DNA of 34,545 bases from an uncultured Lachnospiraceae bacterium. GTDB taxonomy: Bacteria; Bacillota; Clostridia; Lachnospirales; Lachnospiraceae. The notes beneath the pieces are model-generated. The model was not told where the DNA came from, searched no databases, and saw nothing but the letters and a program-made list of their open reading frames with translations. The stretch's first letter is position 1, and every line of letters starts with the position of its first letter. Location: NCBI GenBank assembly GCA_910584845.1, contig CAJUDH010000027.1, positions 1 to 34,545 of the forward strand, in the 5' to 3' direction. Positions 7,545-14,877 of the stretch are shown here, one piece after another. The position numbers and the translations under genes were made by a program.

Positions 7545-7636
7545 GAAGAAAATAAATTCCCCTTAAATTATTTTCTTCAGCCTTATTAATTATTTATACT
7601 CCCAAAAAAGCCAGGCGGCTCTCCCGTCTGGCTTTT
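7545..7636 (+). ncRNA. Candidate structured small RNA of about 90 nt
   Basis: Seven bases after the TATAAT box at 7533-7538 begins a perfect 11-bp inverted repeat (GAAGAAAATAA at 7545-7555, TTATTTTCTTC at 7568-7578, loop of 12). A terminator hairpin (7609-7633) ending in TTTT closes the unit. No reading frame of note lies inside. It fits no RNA family I can name. The call rests only on the promoter-hairpin-terminator layout. Confidence 0.35.
7604..7636. terminator. Bidirectional terminator between the small RNA and the NlpC/P60 gene
   Basis: AGCCAGGCGG (7609-7618) pairs with CCGTCTGGCT (7624-7633) with one G-U pair. The plus strand continues into TTTT and the minus strand into six T, so it can serve both the NlpC/P60 gene (minus) and the candidate RNA (plus). 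Confidence 0.75.
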
Positions 7637-7739
7637 GCTGTCGTTGTTGTTATGAAAGCCCCGCCCCAAAAGGCATTTTTTCCGGCACGCTTCCTGTGCC
7701 AAAATGCGAAAGGCTTTACCCCTATGTACGAAAATACCT

Positions 7740-8405
7740 TTAACCCAAAACGCTTATGATCTTCACCGGCGTACGGTAATTCCAATTTGAAATCTTGATC
7801 CCTGTCCGATGTGTGGACGCATGGACAATTTGCCCGTCCCCAATATACATAGCCACATGGTTAATCCGGGACCCGTTTCCATAAAAAATCAAATCCCCTG
7901 GCTGCATCTGGCTGGCACTGATTGCCGTCCCCTGGGTAGCCTGGCTACTGGAAGAACGGTTCATGGAAACGCCGGCGCCATACTGCATAACATATTTCAC
8001 AAACCCGGAACAGTCAGCCCCGGTATGGGGGTCATTCCCACCGGTACGGTATGGGTTCCCTACAAACTGGAGGGCGTAGGACACTAAATTTTTGCGGCGG
8101 TTGTTCATGGCTTCTGCCGCTTCCGCAGCCATTCTTGCCTCTTCTTCCGCTTTTGCCTTCGCCTGGGCCGCTGCCTGGATTGCTAGGTCCGGGCCGTTTT
8201 CTTCATCGGTAATTTCATCCTCATTGGCAACTTCTACAATCGGGGATGCAATGCCGTCCCCGGTATCTTCCTCATCCTCTTCTGTTTCGGAAGCCTCCGC
8301 TGATTGGGCCGCTATTGGCTCCGCATAAGACACCATTGGCGCTTCCCACATCATTACGCCGGCAGACATCATAGCAGCAACAAGGTACCATCCATATTTT
8401 TTCAT
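7740..8405 (-). CDS. Exported NlpC/P60 (C40) peptidoglycan endopeptidase
   Basis: This 221-residue protein has a signal peptide (MKKYGW, then a hydrophobic stretch to about VSYAEP), a Glu/Asp-rich linker, an Ala/Lys/Glu-rich helix (about 75-105) and a C-terminal NlpC/P60 domain. The catalytic residues are visible: Cys132 in TGADCSGFV, His183 in INHVAMYIG and His195 in IVHAS. Enzymes of this type cut the D-Glu-to-diamino-acid bond in peptidoglycan stem peptides. The ATG at 8405 is preferred since GGAGG precedes it; the ATG at 8417 itself overlaps that Shine-Dalgarno. A TTGACG-17-TATAAT promoter lies at 8537-8565 and a WalR-like box lies in the leader. No SH3 or LysM anchor is present. Confidence 0.92.
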   Translation of the reverse strand: MKKYGWYLVAAMMSAGVMMWEAPMVSYAEPIAAQSAEASETEEDEEDTGDGIASPIVEVANEDEITDEENGPDLAIQAAAQAKAKAEEEARMAAEAAEAMNNRRKNLVSYALQFVGNPYRTGGNDPHTGADCSGFVKYVMQYGAGVSMNRSSSSQATQGTAISASQMQPGDLIFYGNGSRINHVAMYIGDGQIVHASTHRTGIKISNWNYRTPVKIISVLG

Positions 8406-8503
8406 GTTTTCCTCCATTCTACGCAGGTGTTATGGCCTGACAGGGATCGGTGAAATGTCCTTTACTACACTTATTCTATAAATTTTAAAATTCGATTTCA
8501 AAA

Positions 8504-8520
8504 TGTTACATATTTGTTAA
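8504..8520 (+). promoter_or_regulatory. WalR-like box in the NlpC/P60 leader
   Basis: TGTTAC, five bases, TGTTAA: this matches the Bacillus WalR (YycF) consensus TGTWAH-N5-TGTWAH in full, read on the plus strand, so opposite to the gene. It lies about 10-26 bases downstream of the predicted transcription start, a place that would suit repression. The surrounding DNA is AT-rich, so chance remains possible. Confidence 0.4.
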
Positions 8521-8536
8521 ATCTTATTACGGATTC

Positions 8537-8565
8537 ATTATACATTTAAAACATTTATCCGTCAA
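8537..8565 (-). promoter_or_regulatory. Promoter of the NlpC/P60 gene
   Basis: TTGACG, 17 bases, TATAAT on the minus strand. The predicted start near 8530 leaves an untranslated leader of about 125 bases, long for a gene of this kind. No known riboswitch motif was recognised in that leader. Confidence 0.8.
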
Positions 8566-8600
8566 CCCTTAAATGGAAAATTTTTAAATAAAAAACGCAA

Positions 8601-8641
8601 AAAATGCCCCGGCAGGTCCTTTCTCACTGCCGGGACATTTT
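8601..8641 (-). terminator. Terminator overlapping the 3' end of the DUF1700-type gene
   Basis: TCCCGGCAG pairs with CTGCCGGGG around a loop that contains the stop codon (8624-8626); on the minus strand the stem runs into ATTTTTT. The last codons of the gene therefore form the 5' arm. Confidence 0.8.
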
Positions 8642-9088
8642 TTCAAATATCCAGATTACAAATATAATTAAAATGGCGAAAGGGATGAAAGGGATAATCA
8701 AAGCCAAAAACCCTCCGATTACCATAAGGGCCAATGCGAGGGCCATGGCTACTGCTGCCAGCAATAGCGCCTTCCCATACCATCTACGGAAATAAAAACC
8801 GGGGCCTTGCCCTTCTTGCCGGGATCCGGTTTCCTGTTCCCGGTAGCTGCCGCCGTACTCCTCATAGGCGCCCTGCCCTCCGCCCGGTGTGGCGTCTATA
8901 ATGGACTTGGCGATTAACCGGGCATCCCCCAGCTCCTCCACAACTTGGTATTCGGTCCGTCCCTTCTCGATTTCCGACCGGATGTACCCGTCGTAATATT
9001 GCAAATGGGACCTGACGGCTTCCGGTGGCACCTCTCCGGAAAGCGCCGCCCTTAGCCCCCGTAAAAACCCTTCTTTTCCCTTCTCCAT
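8624..9088 (-). CDS. DUF1700/HAAS-type membrane protein
   Basis: This 154-residue protein has an N-terminal helical domain (about 5-75: FLRGLRAAL, YYDGYIRSEIEKG, ELGDARLIAKSII) typical of the HAAS/DUF1700 family, a Gly/Gln-rich linker, and two hydrophobic segments (about 105-150). The family often travels with PadR-like regulators and is thought to take part in membrane signalling; no regulator is adjacent here. The ATG at 9088 has GGAGG upstream and lies 2 bases past the fbp stop, so the two genes form an operon. Its own terminator stem overlaps the last codons. Confidence 0.8.
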   Translation of the reverse strand: MEKGKEGFLRGLRAALSGEVPPEAVRSHLQYYDGYIRSEIEKGRTEYQVVEELGDARLIAKSIIDATPGGGQGAYEEYGGSYREQETGSRQEGQGPGFYFRRWYGKALLLAAVAMALALALMVIGGFLALIIPFIPFAILIIFVIWIFEKMSRQ

Positions 9089-9090
9089 TT

Positions 9091-11034
9091 TTAAGCCTCC
9101 GATCTTTGTTCCCGGATGTCGCCACATCGGTAAGCCGCCACCAGTTCTTTCAAGTCGGCAATCTTTTCCCTCAATTCCACGCCCCTGTCCGTGTCTGAAA
9201 CCATTACTCGTTTCTTCATCTTTTCCACAATGGAAACCTTTGGCGTATTCTCTTTTTGGGGCTCAAAAGTCTTATGTTCTGCCAAAGCCAAATGATGGGA
9301 ATTGTAAATTAACGTGTAACCGGCAATCCCCGTGTGCCTCTGGTATGCTTTGGAAAGCCCCCCGTCAATAATAAACAGCTTGCCGTCTGCCTTTACCGGC
9401 GTTTCCCCATCTTTAATCTTCACCGGCACATGGCCGTTAATAATATGGGTGCCCTCTCCGAACAGCCCGAAATCCGCCAAAATTTTATTGCAGACTTCAA
9501 CTTGCTGGCTTAACTGATAATATGGGTTCATCCGTTCTTTATGGGTAGATTTGTCTTCGACAAAATAATTTTCAAAAGTGGCCATCCGGTCTTTGCCAAA
9601 CACGGGGGACTTTGCCCCGCACCACAAATACCACATAAAATCCCTGGCTTTCTCTTTCTGTGGATCCCCTTCTTTCAAAAAATACGCTTTATGGATTTCT
9701 TCAGCAATAAAATCCATCAAGGCTTTCCCGGATAGCATTTTCCCGTCACAGTTCATTTCTTCAAAGCTCCCGTCTTCTTTCATGGGGATGCATCCGTGGT
9801 ACAGCAAGTTGCCGTTATAGCATTTATAAAGGGTGCCGTTGGAATACAGAAACCGGATATGCTTATGGAGTAAATTGCTGTGTTTAAAGGAAAGCGTAAG
9901 CGTATACAGCAAGTCCTGTTCCTCGCCGCTTAACTTCAGCGGGTCTGCCGGGTCAACCGTCGGGAAATTGTTATCCAGCAAAGGATATTCTCTGCCCTTT
10001 ATGGACACGGTACCTTTTTTATAGTCCACGGCCTCCAAAAGCAGGCGGCCGTCCATCTCATATTCCGGATGGCGTTTGATAATTTGGCCTTCCACTTTAA
10101 ATTGGATTACGGCAATGGCTTTGTGCATCTTTGCCACCAGGCCCGGGTCAACCACATCATAAATATTCTCGTCTAAGATTTTAGGCGTAAACAGGGCACA
10201 GGGGTCGTCTTTGTATACGCGGGCGGCAAACATAGATAAAGGCCGCAGGTTAATGCCATATCCATCCTCCAGCACATCAAAGCTATTATAGCTGATGGCA
10301 ATCCGCAACACATTGCACACACAGGCTTCATTGCCTGTGGAAGCGCCCATCCAGGAAACGTCATGGTTGCCCCATTGGATATCCACGTCATGGAACTGCA
10401 TCAGTTCATCCATAATAATGTCTGCCCTGGGCCCCCGGTCAAATATATCGCCAATAATGTGTAAACTGTCTATGGTCAGGTTCTGGATCAATTCACACAA
10501 GGCAATGATAAACGCGTCCCCCACCTGGGTTTCAATGACTGAGCGGATAATCTCTTCATAATATATCCGTTTATTGTCATCGTTATAATCCACATGCAGC
10601 AATTCGTCAATCACATAGGCAAATTCCTTCGGCATCTTCTTCCTCACCTTAGACCGGGTATATTTGGAAGACACTTCCCTGCAAATCTGTACCAGGCGAT
10701 AGATGGTAATTCTCCGCCAGTCTTCCATATCTCTTCCGTCTTTAACCATCTTGTCCAGGTTTTGAACCGGATAATAGATCAAATTTGCCAGCTCCACCTG
10801 CTCGTCCTCAGGAATAATATGCCCGAACGTATCCCGGATCTTTTCCCGGATAATGCCGGAAGCACTGCGCAGCAAATGGATAAATGCCCTATATTCCCCA
10901 TGAAGGTCGCTGAAAAAATATTCCGTCCCTTTGGGAAGCTGGCATATGGCCATAAGATTAATGATCTCACTGGATGCCGACTTTAAATTCGGATATTCCT
11001 GCGCCAATAGTTTCAAATAAGCTAAGTCCCTCAT
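9091..11034 (-). CDS. fbp: Fructose-1,6-bisphosphatase, class III
   Basis: This 647-residue enzyme dephosphorylates fructose 1,6-bisphosphate in gluconeogenesis. It is the Firmicutes-specific class III form (Bacillus Fbp), built on a PPP-type metallophosphatase core. Motifs: SDLHGEYRAF at 42-51, GDIFDRG at 195-201, GNHD at 222-225, and late His motifs (INGHVPVK, IDGGLSKAY). Length is normal. GGGAGG precedes the start. Stop and start with the downstream DUF1700-type gene are almost adjacent. A TACAAT -10 box with TGn extension lies about 50 bases upstream. Confidence 0.97.
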   Translation of the reverse strand: MRDLAYLKLLAQEYPNLKSASSEIINLMAICQLPKGTEYFFSDLHGEYRAFIHLLRSASGIIREKIRDTFGHIIPEDEQVELANLIYYPVQNLDKMVKDGRDMEDWRRITIYRLVQICREVSSKYTRSKVRKKMPKEFAYVIDELLHVDYNDDNKRIYYEEIIRSVIETQVGDAFIIALCELIQNLTIDSLHIIGDIFDRGPRADIIMDELMQFHDVDIQWGNHDVSWMGASTGNEACVCNVLRIAISYNSFDVLEDGYGINLRPLSMFAARVYKDDPCALFTPKILDENIYDVVDPGLVAKMHKAIAVIQFKVEGQIIKRHPEYEMDGRLLLEAVDYKKGTVSIKGREYPLLDNNFPTVDPADPLKLSGEEQDLLYTLTLSFKHSNLLHKHIRFLYSNGTLYKCYNGNLLYHGCIPMKEDGSFEEMNCDGKMLSGKALMDFIAEEIHKAYFLKEGDPQKEKARDFMWYLWCGAKSPVFGKDRMATFENYFVEDKSTHKERMNPYYQLSQQVEVCNKILADFGLFGEGTHIINGHVPVKIKDGETPVKADGKLFIIDGGLSKAYQRHTGIAGYTLIYNSHHLALAEHKTFEPQKENTPKVSIVEKMKKRVMVSDTDRGVELREKIADLKELVAAYRCGDIREQRSEA

Positions 11035-11083
11035 ATCTTCCTCCCATATCCATTATCAGCATAATTTCCTTCTCCAGTAAATA

Positions 11084-11113
11084 ATTGTATCACAGATTCC
11101 CGCGGTTCCACAA
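11084..11113 (-). promoter_or_regulatory. Likely promoter of fbp
   Basis: TTGTGG, 18 bases, TACAAT on the minus strand with TG one base ahead of the -10 box (extended -10). It is divergent from the tRNA-Val promoter that starts 42 bases further on. Confidence 0.55.
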
Positions 11114-11154
11114 TGGATTTCCATCAATTTTTCTCTTTTTTCGCCGAAAACCAC

Positions 11155-11183
11155 TTGCCAAATATCCTTTTTTCGCTTATAAT
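11155..11183 (+). promoter_or_regulatory. Promoter of tRNA-Val
   Basis: TTGCCA, 17 bases, TATAAT on the plus strand, ending 9 bases before the mature tRNA start, so the transcript begins almost at the tRNA 5' end. Confidence 0.8.
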
Positions 11184-11192
11184 AACTGTCAT

Positions 11193-11265
11193 GGAGATAT
11201 AGCTCAGCTGGGAGAGCATCTGCTTGACGTGTAGAGGGTCGTAGGTTCGAGTCCTATTGTCTCCA
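11193..11265 (+). tRNA. tRNA-Val (anticodon GAC)
   Basis: This is a complete 73-base cloverleaf. Acceptor GGAGATA pairs with TGTCTCC (one G-U), and the anticodon loop TTGACGT gives GAC (reads GTC and GTT). The T arm has GGTTCGAGTCC. No encoded CCA. It is a single-gene unit with its own promoter and terminator. Confidence 0.97.
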
Positions 11266-11274
11266 GTTAAGTAT

Positions 11275-11303
11275 GGCCCTGTGATTCGGCAGGGCCTTTT
11301 TTT
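11275..11303 (+). terminator. Terminator of tRNA-Val
   Basis: GGCCCTG / CAGGGCC stem with an 8-base loop, followed by seven T; it begins 10 bases past the tRNA. Confidence 0.9.
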
Positions 11304-11476
11304 GTTCCATAGGAAAGCACATCCTATGAAGCAAAAACGCCCCATGGGGATGCACATTGCTTTATACGGCAAACCGCAGGCACTAACGGGAAAACTTAAA
11401 GCATGCCGGCTATCCCCAGGCAACGCCGCCGGCGTTTGCCCCTTCCGTTTTCAAAAACATATAGGAGGTCCTCAAT

Positions 11477-12280
11477 ATGGAACAATTATACGTATTTGGC
11501 ACCGGCAATGCCGCCGTAACCCGTTATTACAATACCTGCTTTGCTATCCGTGATGGCCAACGCTATTTCATGGTAGACGCCGGCGGCGGCAATGGCATTT
11601 TGCGGATCCTAGAGGAAATGGAAGTAGATTTAGGGCAAATCCACGATATTTTTATTACCCACGAACATACCGACCACCTGCTGGGCATTGTCTGGATGAT
11701 CCGCTTCATTGCCACCCGTATTAAAAATGGGGCCTACGAGGGCGACCTGGCCGTATATTGCCATGAAGGCCTGGCCCCCTCCATTGATACGATCTGCCGC
11801 CTTACCCTCCAAAGCGGATTGTGCCAACTGATTGGCAGGCGAATCCACCTGGTTCCGGTTCATGACGGCGAAACTTTACACCTATTGGACTATGACGTAA
11901 CATTCTTTGACATCCATTCTACCAAAGCGAAACAATATGGATTTAGCACCGTCCTGAAAAACGGCCGGCGGTTAACCTGCGCCGGGGACGAACCCTACAA
12001 CCCTGTCTGTAAGCCTTATGTGGAAGGCAGCAGCTGGCTGCTCCATGAAGCTTTCTGCCTGTACCAGGAGCGGGAACGGTTTAAGCCTTACGAAAAACAC
12101 CACAGCACGGTTAAAGAAGCCTGCGAGCTGGCACAGGGGCTGAATATCCCCAACCTGGTATTATGGCACACGGAAGATATATCCTATGGCCAAAGAAAAG
12201 AACGTTATTTAGCCGAAGGCAAACTATATTATCACGGCAACCTCTATGTGCCTGATGATATGGAAATTATAAACTTATAA
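11477..12280 (+). CDS. MBL-fold metallohydrolase, RNase Z-like
   Basis: This 267-residue protein has the metallo-beta-lactamase fold. It opens with a FGTGNAAVTRYYNTCF strand pattern, and the zinc motif HEHTDH is at residues 62-67, followed by CAGDEPYNP near 165 and a late LWHTED. This arrangement resembles the RNase Z / arylsulfatase-like branch, but the long exosite arm of true tRNase Z is not evident, so I do not call it RNase Z. AGGAGG precedes the ATG at 11477. It is a single gene on the plus strand; the 170 bases between it and the tRNA-Val terminator show nothing I recognise. Confidence 0.88.
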   Translation: MEQLYVFGTGNAAVTRYYNTCFAIRDGQRYFMVDAGGGNGILRILEEMEVDLGQIHDIFITHEHTDHLLGIVWMIRFIATRIKNGAYEGDLAVYCHEGLAPSIDTICRLTLQSGLCQLIGRRIHLVPVHDGETLHLLDYDVTFFDIHSTKAKQYGFSTVLKNGRRLTCAGDEPYNPVCKPYVEGSSWLLHEAFCLYQERERFKPYEKHHSTVKEACELAQGLNIPNLVLWHTEDISYGQRKERYLAEGKLYYHGNLYVPDDMEIINL

Positions 12281-12495
12281 GCAAAATTGGAAAGGTGGAC
12301 ATATTCTTCTATTCCTCCCGCATATATAATTATGCCAATATATGTTCATGCACATCAAACCTCCGGAAAAGCAACACGCATATGCCGCCCATGATTCCCG
12401 TTTGGGGCCGGATGGAACACGAAATTCCGGAAAAGCATTTTCTGGCACACTTTACAAAGGGGTCTGGCGTGCATATAGAAAAGGGAGGTCATTTG

Positions 12496-13608
12496 ATGAA
12501 AGTGAAGCAAAACAGCCCCAGCCCCCAGCCCCTCTTGTCGAAAGGCGCATCTGTGTTTATTCTGGCAGAGCTGGTGGCCCTTGCCATCCTTACCAGCATG
12601 CTGTTTCCCCAGGCCGCCCCGCCCCCTATGCGGGAAGCCGTAACTTCCAGCACAAAAGCCAGCGATTCGAACGCCGGCCATTTCATTAAATGGGTAGACT
12701 TCAATGTAACCGCAGATGCTATGCGGCAGGCATTACGGCTTGATGTAGACAGCTACGGGCAGGATGTCCATCCAAACTGGCTGGAACTGCTGGCCTATCT
12801 GGGGGCGCGTTATGGCGGTGATTTTTCCCGTTTCCGCCCTGACCATATGGATGATTTGGTAAAAAAATTGCAGGAAGGCGCCACCATGGAGTCCCTCACT
12901 GCCGACATGAAATATTATCCTTACTACCTGGAGGCCTACAGCGCCGTTCTGGGCGGAATGGTTGGCACTTATGATATTCAGATTCCAGATGAGGCTGCCG
13001 GTGAACCAATCTGGGTCACCAAATATGGCCTGAAAGCTTTCTCCCCCATCGCCAAAAACTATCCTTATCAAGACTTTGATGATTTCGGCGTTTCCCGCAG
13101 CTATGGTTTTAAACGGCAACACCTGGGCCACGACCTTATGGGGCAGGTAGGGACTCCCGTAATTGCAGTAGAATCCGGCTATGTAGAGGCCATGGGATGG
13201 AACCAATATGGCGGCTGGCGGCTGGGCATCCGAAGCTTTGACCAAAAACGGTACTATTATTACGCCCATCTTCGGAAAAACTACCCTTACCATAAAACCC
13301 TCAAAGAAGGCAGCTATGTCCAGGCCGGGGACGTTATCGGATATTTAGGGAGAACCGGATACAGCCGGACAGAAAATACCAACAACATTAATGAGCCCCA
13401 CCTCCATTTCGGGATGCAGTTAATTTTTGACGAATCGCAAAAAGAGGGGAATAACGAAATCTGGATTGACTGTTATGAATTAGTAAAATTCCTCGCCATG
13501 AACCGGTCTGAAACCGTCAAGAACCAGGAAACCAAGGAATATTACCGGGTATACCAAATGAAAGACCCCGCCATTCCTGGCGGGGCCGTTAGCCAATCGC
13601 TCCACTAA
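12496..13608 (+). CDS. M23-family peptidase with N-terminal membrane anchor
   Basis: This 370-residue protein has a hydrophobic anchor near residues 16-40 (VFILAELVALAILTSMLF), an extracellular linker and helical region, and a C-terminal LytM/M23 zinc peptidase domain. Zinc ligands are visible as His209 and Asp213 in HLGHD and His302/His304 in HLHFG. M23 enzymes cut peptide cross-bridges in the cell wall. The start at 12496 is picked for GGGAGG upstream; the frame stays open to 12295 but without a site. The middle region (about 60-160) resembles the helical domain seen in some clostridial sporulation-linked M23 proteins; the exact role is open. The last codons form an 8-bp hairpin. Confidence 0.88.
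   Translation: MKVKQNSPSPQPLLSKGASVFILAELVALAILTSMLFPQAAPPPMREAVTSSTKASDSNAGHFIKWVDFNVTADAMRQALRLDVDSYGQDVHPNWLELLAYLGARYGGDFSRFRPDHMDDLVKKLQEGATMESLTADMKYYPYYLEAYSAVLGGMVGTYDIQIPDEAAGEPIWVTKYGLKAFSPIAKNYPYQDFDDFGVSRSYGFKRQHLGHDLMGQVGTPVIAVESGYVEAMGWNQYGGWRLGIRSFDQKRYYYYAHLRKNYPYHKTLKEGSYVQAGDVIGYLGRTGYSRTENTNNINEPHLHFGMQLIFDESQKEGNNEIWIDCYELVKFLAMNRSETVKNQETKEYYRVYQMKDPAIPGGAVSQSLH
13566..13585 (+). other. Hairpin in the last codons of the M23 gene
   Basis: CCCCGCCA and TGGCGGGG form a perfect 8-bp stem with a 4-base loop 24 bases before the stop. It has no T run and lies between two convergent genes, so it may act as a U-poor terminator for either. Confidence 0.4.
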
Positions 13609-13642
13609 CCGGCATAATGCCAACGAATGGAACCCAATACCT

Positions 13643-14617
13643 TTAATCGTTTTTCAGCCGTCCATCCGAATCTAGCAGATAGCCGTCCGGGGTGGTGCCA
13701 CCCTTTAGCATCTTCCCGGACCCTTCCATGCAATAATACTTTTCGCCCTTCCACTCAACCCATCCGGTTTGCATAACCCCGTCTTCATTAAAGAAATACC
13801 ATTCGTTATTAATTTCTTCCCAGTCGTTCTTGGTGCAGGACCCATCTTCGTGTATATATTTCCATTGGCCGTTTTCTTCTTTCCAGTCCCCCCGCATGGG
13901 CACCCCCGCCGTACTGCCGCTCCGGATCGACTGGGCCATTTCCTCGCTCACCGTAATCGGCTCCGACTCCATCCAGCCCCCCTTCTTCTCCGGGTTTGCT
14001 TTATTTACAGCACGCACTTTCACCTGATAAGAACCTGGCTTATTCATCAAGGAGGTATAATCATAAAAGAGTTGATCCGTGCTTTGATAAGTAGCCCCTA
14101 TCCCGCTGCCATTGCGGTATAGGCGAAGTTCATAGCTTCCGGCCCCCCGTATTTCCCCCCATTGGGCATAACCTGTGCTGCCTAAGGTGACTTCCGTCTC
14201 ATCCCCCATCATCTCTGACATGGGGGGCAGCTTCACCCGAAGCGCAAACGTCTCACCGGAATCCTGTTTGGCGGCCTGGACATAAGTAGCGCCGTTTACC
14301 TTTACCGCAGAAGCTTTCGTAAGGGAAAAATAATATCCCTCGTCGGCACGCAGATATATGGTAATCTCCGGTACATCCTCCTCCATCCATTCAAAGCCGA
14401 AATTTTCAATCTCATAATAATCGTAGGTATAATTCTTCCCTTTAACCTCGACCTCAATGTTTTCGTCTCCGTATTTAGAGCCCAATTCAATTTCTGCCTC
14501 AATCCGCACGGCAACCGTAGTAATCTTCTTCCTTTTTGCTGCATAGGAGGGGGCCATCATCCCCATTACCAGCGCCGCCGTCAATGCCACCCCACATATT
14601 CTTTTCCATTTATTCAT
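13643..14617 (-). CDS. Secreted protein with C-terminal cell-wall/choline-binding repeats
   Basis: This 324-residue protein has a signal peptide (MNKWKRICGVALTAALVMGMM, cleavage near SYAA), then a roughly 210-residue beta-rich region with a fibronectin-like stretch (YELRLYRNG, GSYQVKVRAVNK), and a C-terminal tail of glucan/choline-binding type repeats. Three units are visible (GQWKYIHEDGSC, NEWYFFNEDGVMQTGWVEW, EKYYCMEGSGKM) and a final GYLLDSDGRL. Such repeats hold proteins on cell-wall polymers. No catalytic motif was found, so it is more likely a surface or adhesion protein than an enzyme. It is convergent with the M23 gene, 34 bases apart. Confidence 0.85.
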   Translation of the reverse strand: MNKWKRICGVALTAALVMGMMAPSYAAKRKKITTVAVRIEAEIELGSKYGDENIEVEVKGKNYTYDYYEIENFGFEWMEEDVPEITIYLRADEGYYFSLTKASAVKVNGATYVQAAKQDSGETFALRVKLPPMSEMMGDETEVTLGSTGYAQWGEIRGAGSYELRLYRNGSGIGATYQSTDQLFYDYTSLMNKPGSYQVKVRAVNKANPEKKGGWMESEPITVSEEMAQSIRSGSTAGVPMRGDWKEENGQWKYIHEDGSCTKNDWEEINNEWYFFNEDGVMQTGWVEWKGEKYYCMEGSGKMLKGGTTPDGYLLDSDGRLKND

Positions 14618-14699
14618 ACATCTGTCCCTCCGACCTATCCTATATCCTATTACAACCGGACAAATTTATTGTTACATTCTTAGTGTTATTACTACTTTT

Positions 14700-14728
14700 A
14701 CTGTATAAAAAAAATCCTGTTTTGTCAA
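14700..14728 (-). promoter_or_regulatory. Likely promoter of the wall-binding protein gene
   Basis: TTGACA, 17 bases, TACAGT on the minus strand; an overlapping TATACA gives a shorter 15-base spacing. The leader to the ATG at 14617 is about 75 bases. Confidence 0.55.
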
Positions 14729-14764
14729 GTACACTCCTGCATTCGTAAGGAATTATTAGGAAAA

Positions 14765-14876
14765 AGCCCCTAAGGGGTAAAGCCGAGTATGGTCTCCGAC
14801 ACGCCTGAAGTTTAAAAATGCCTGGGGCTTATCGGCTTTTCCGATAAGTCCCAGGCATTTTTTGCCCCTTGGGGCT
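14765..14876. terminator. Nested double hairpin and bidirectional terminator after rny
   Basis: The inner stem pairs 14817-14835 with 14841-14859 (18 pairs plus one G-U) and has T runs on both strands (six T on plus, five on minus). An outer pair, 14765-14777 with 14865-14876 (12 pairs with a one-base bulge), encloses it together with about 40 unpaired bases. The outer 3' arm begins one base past the rny stop codon. Confidence 0.85.
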
Positions 14877-14877
14877 A

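Noticed and set aside
11124..11423. Minus-strand open frame with NRTRTYDPLHVKQMLSQLSY
   Set aside because: Antisense translation of tRNA-Val; no ribosome binding site and no independent support.
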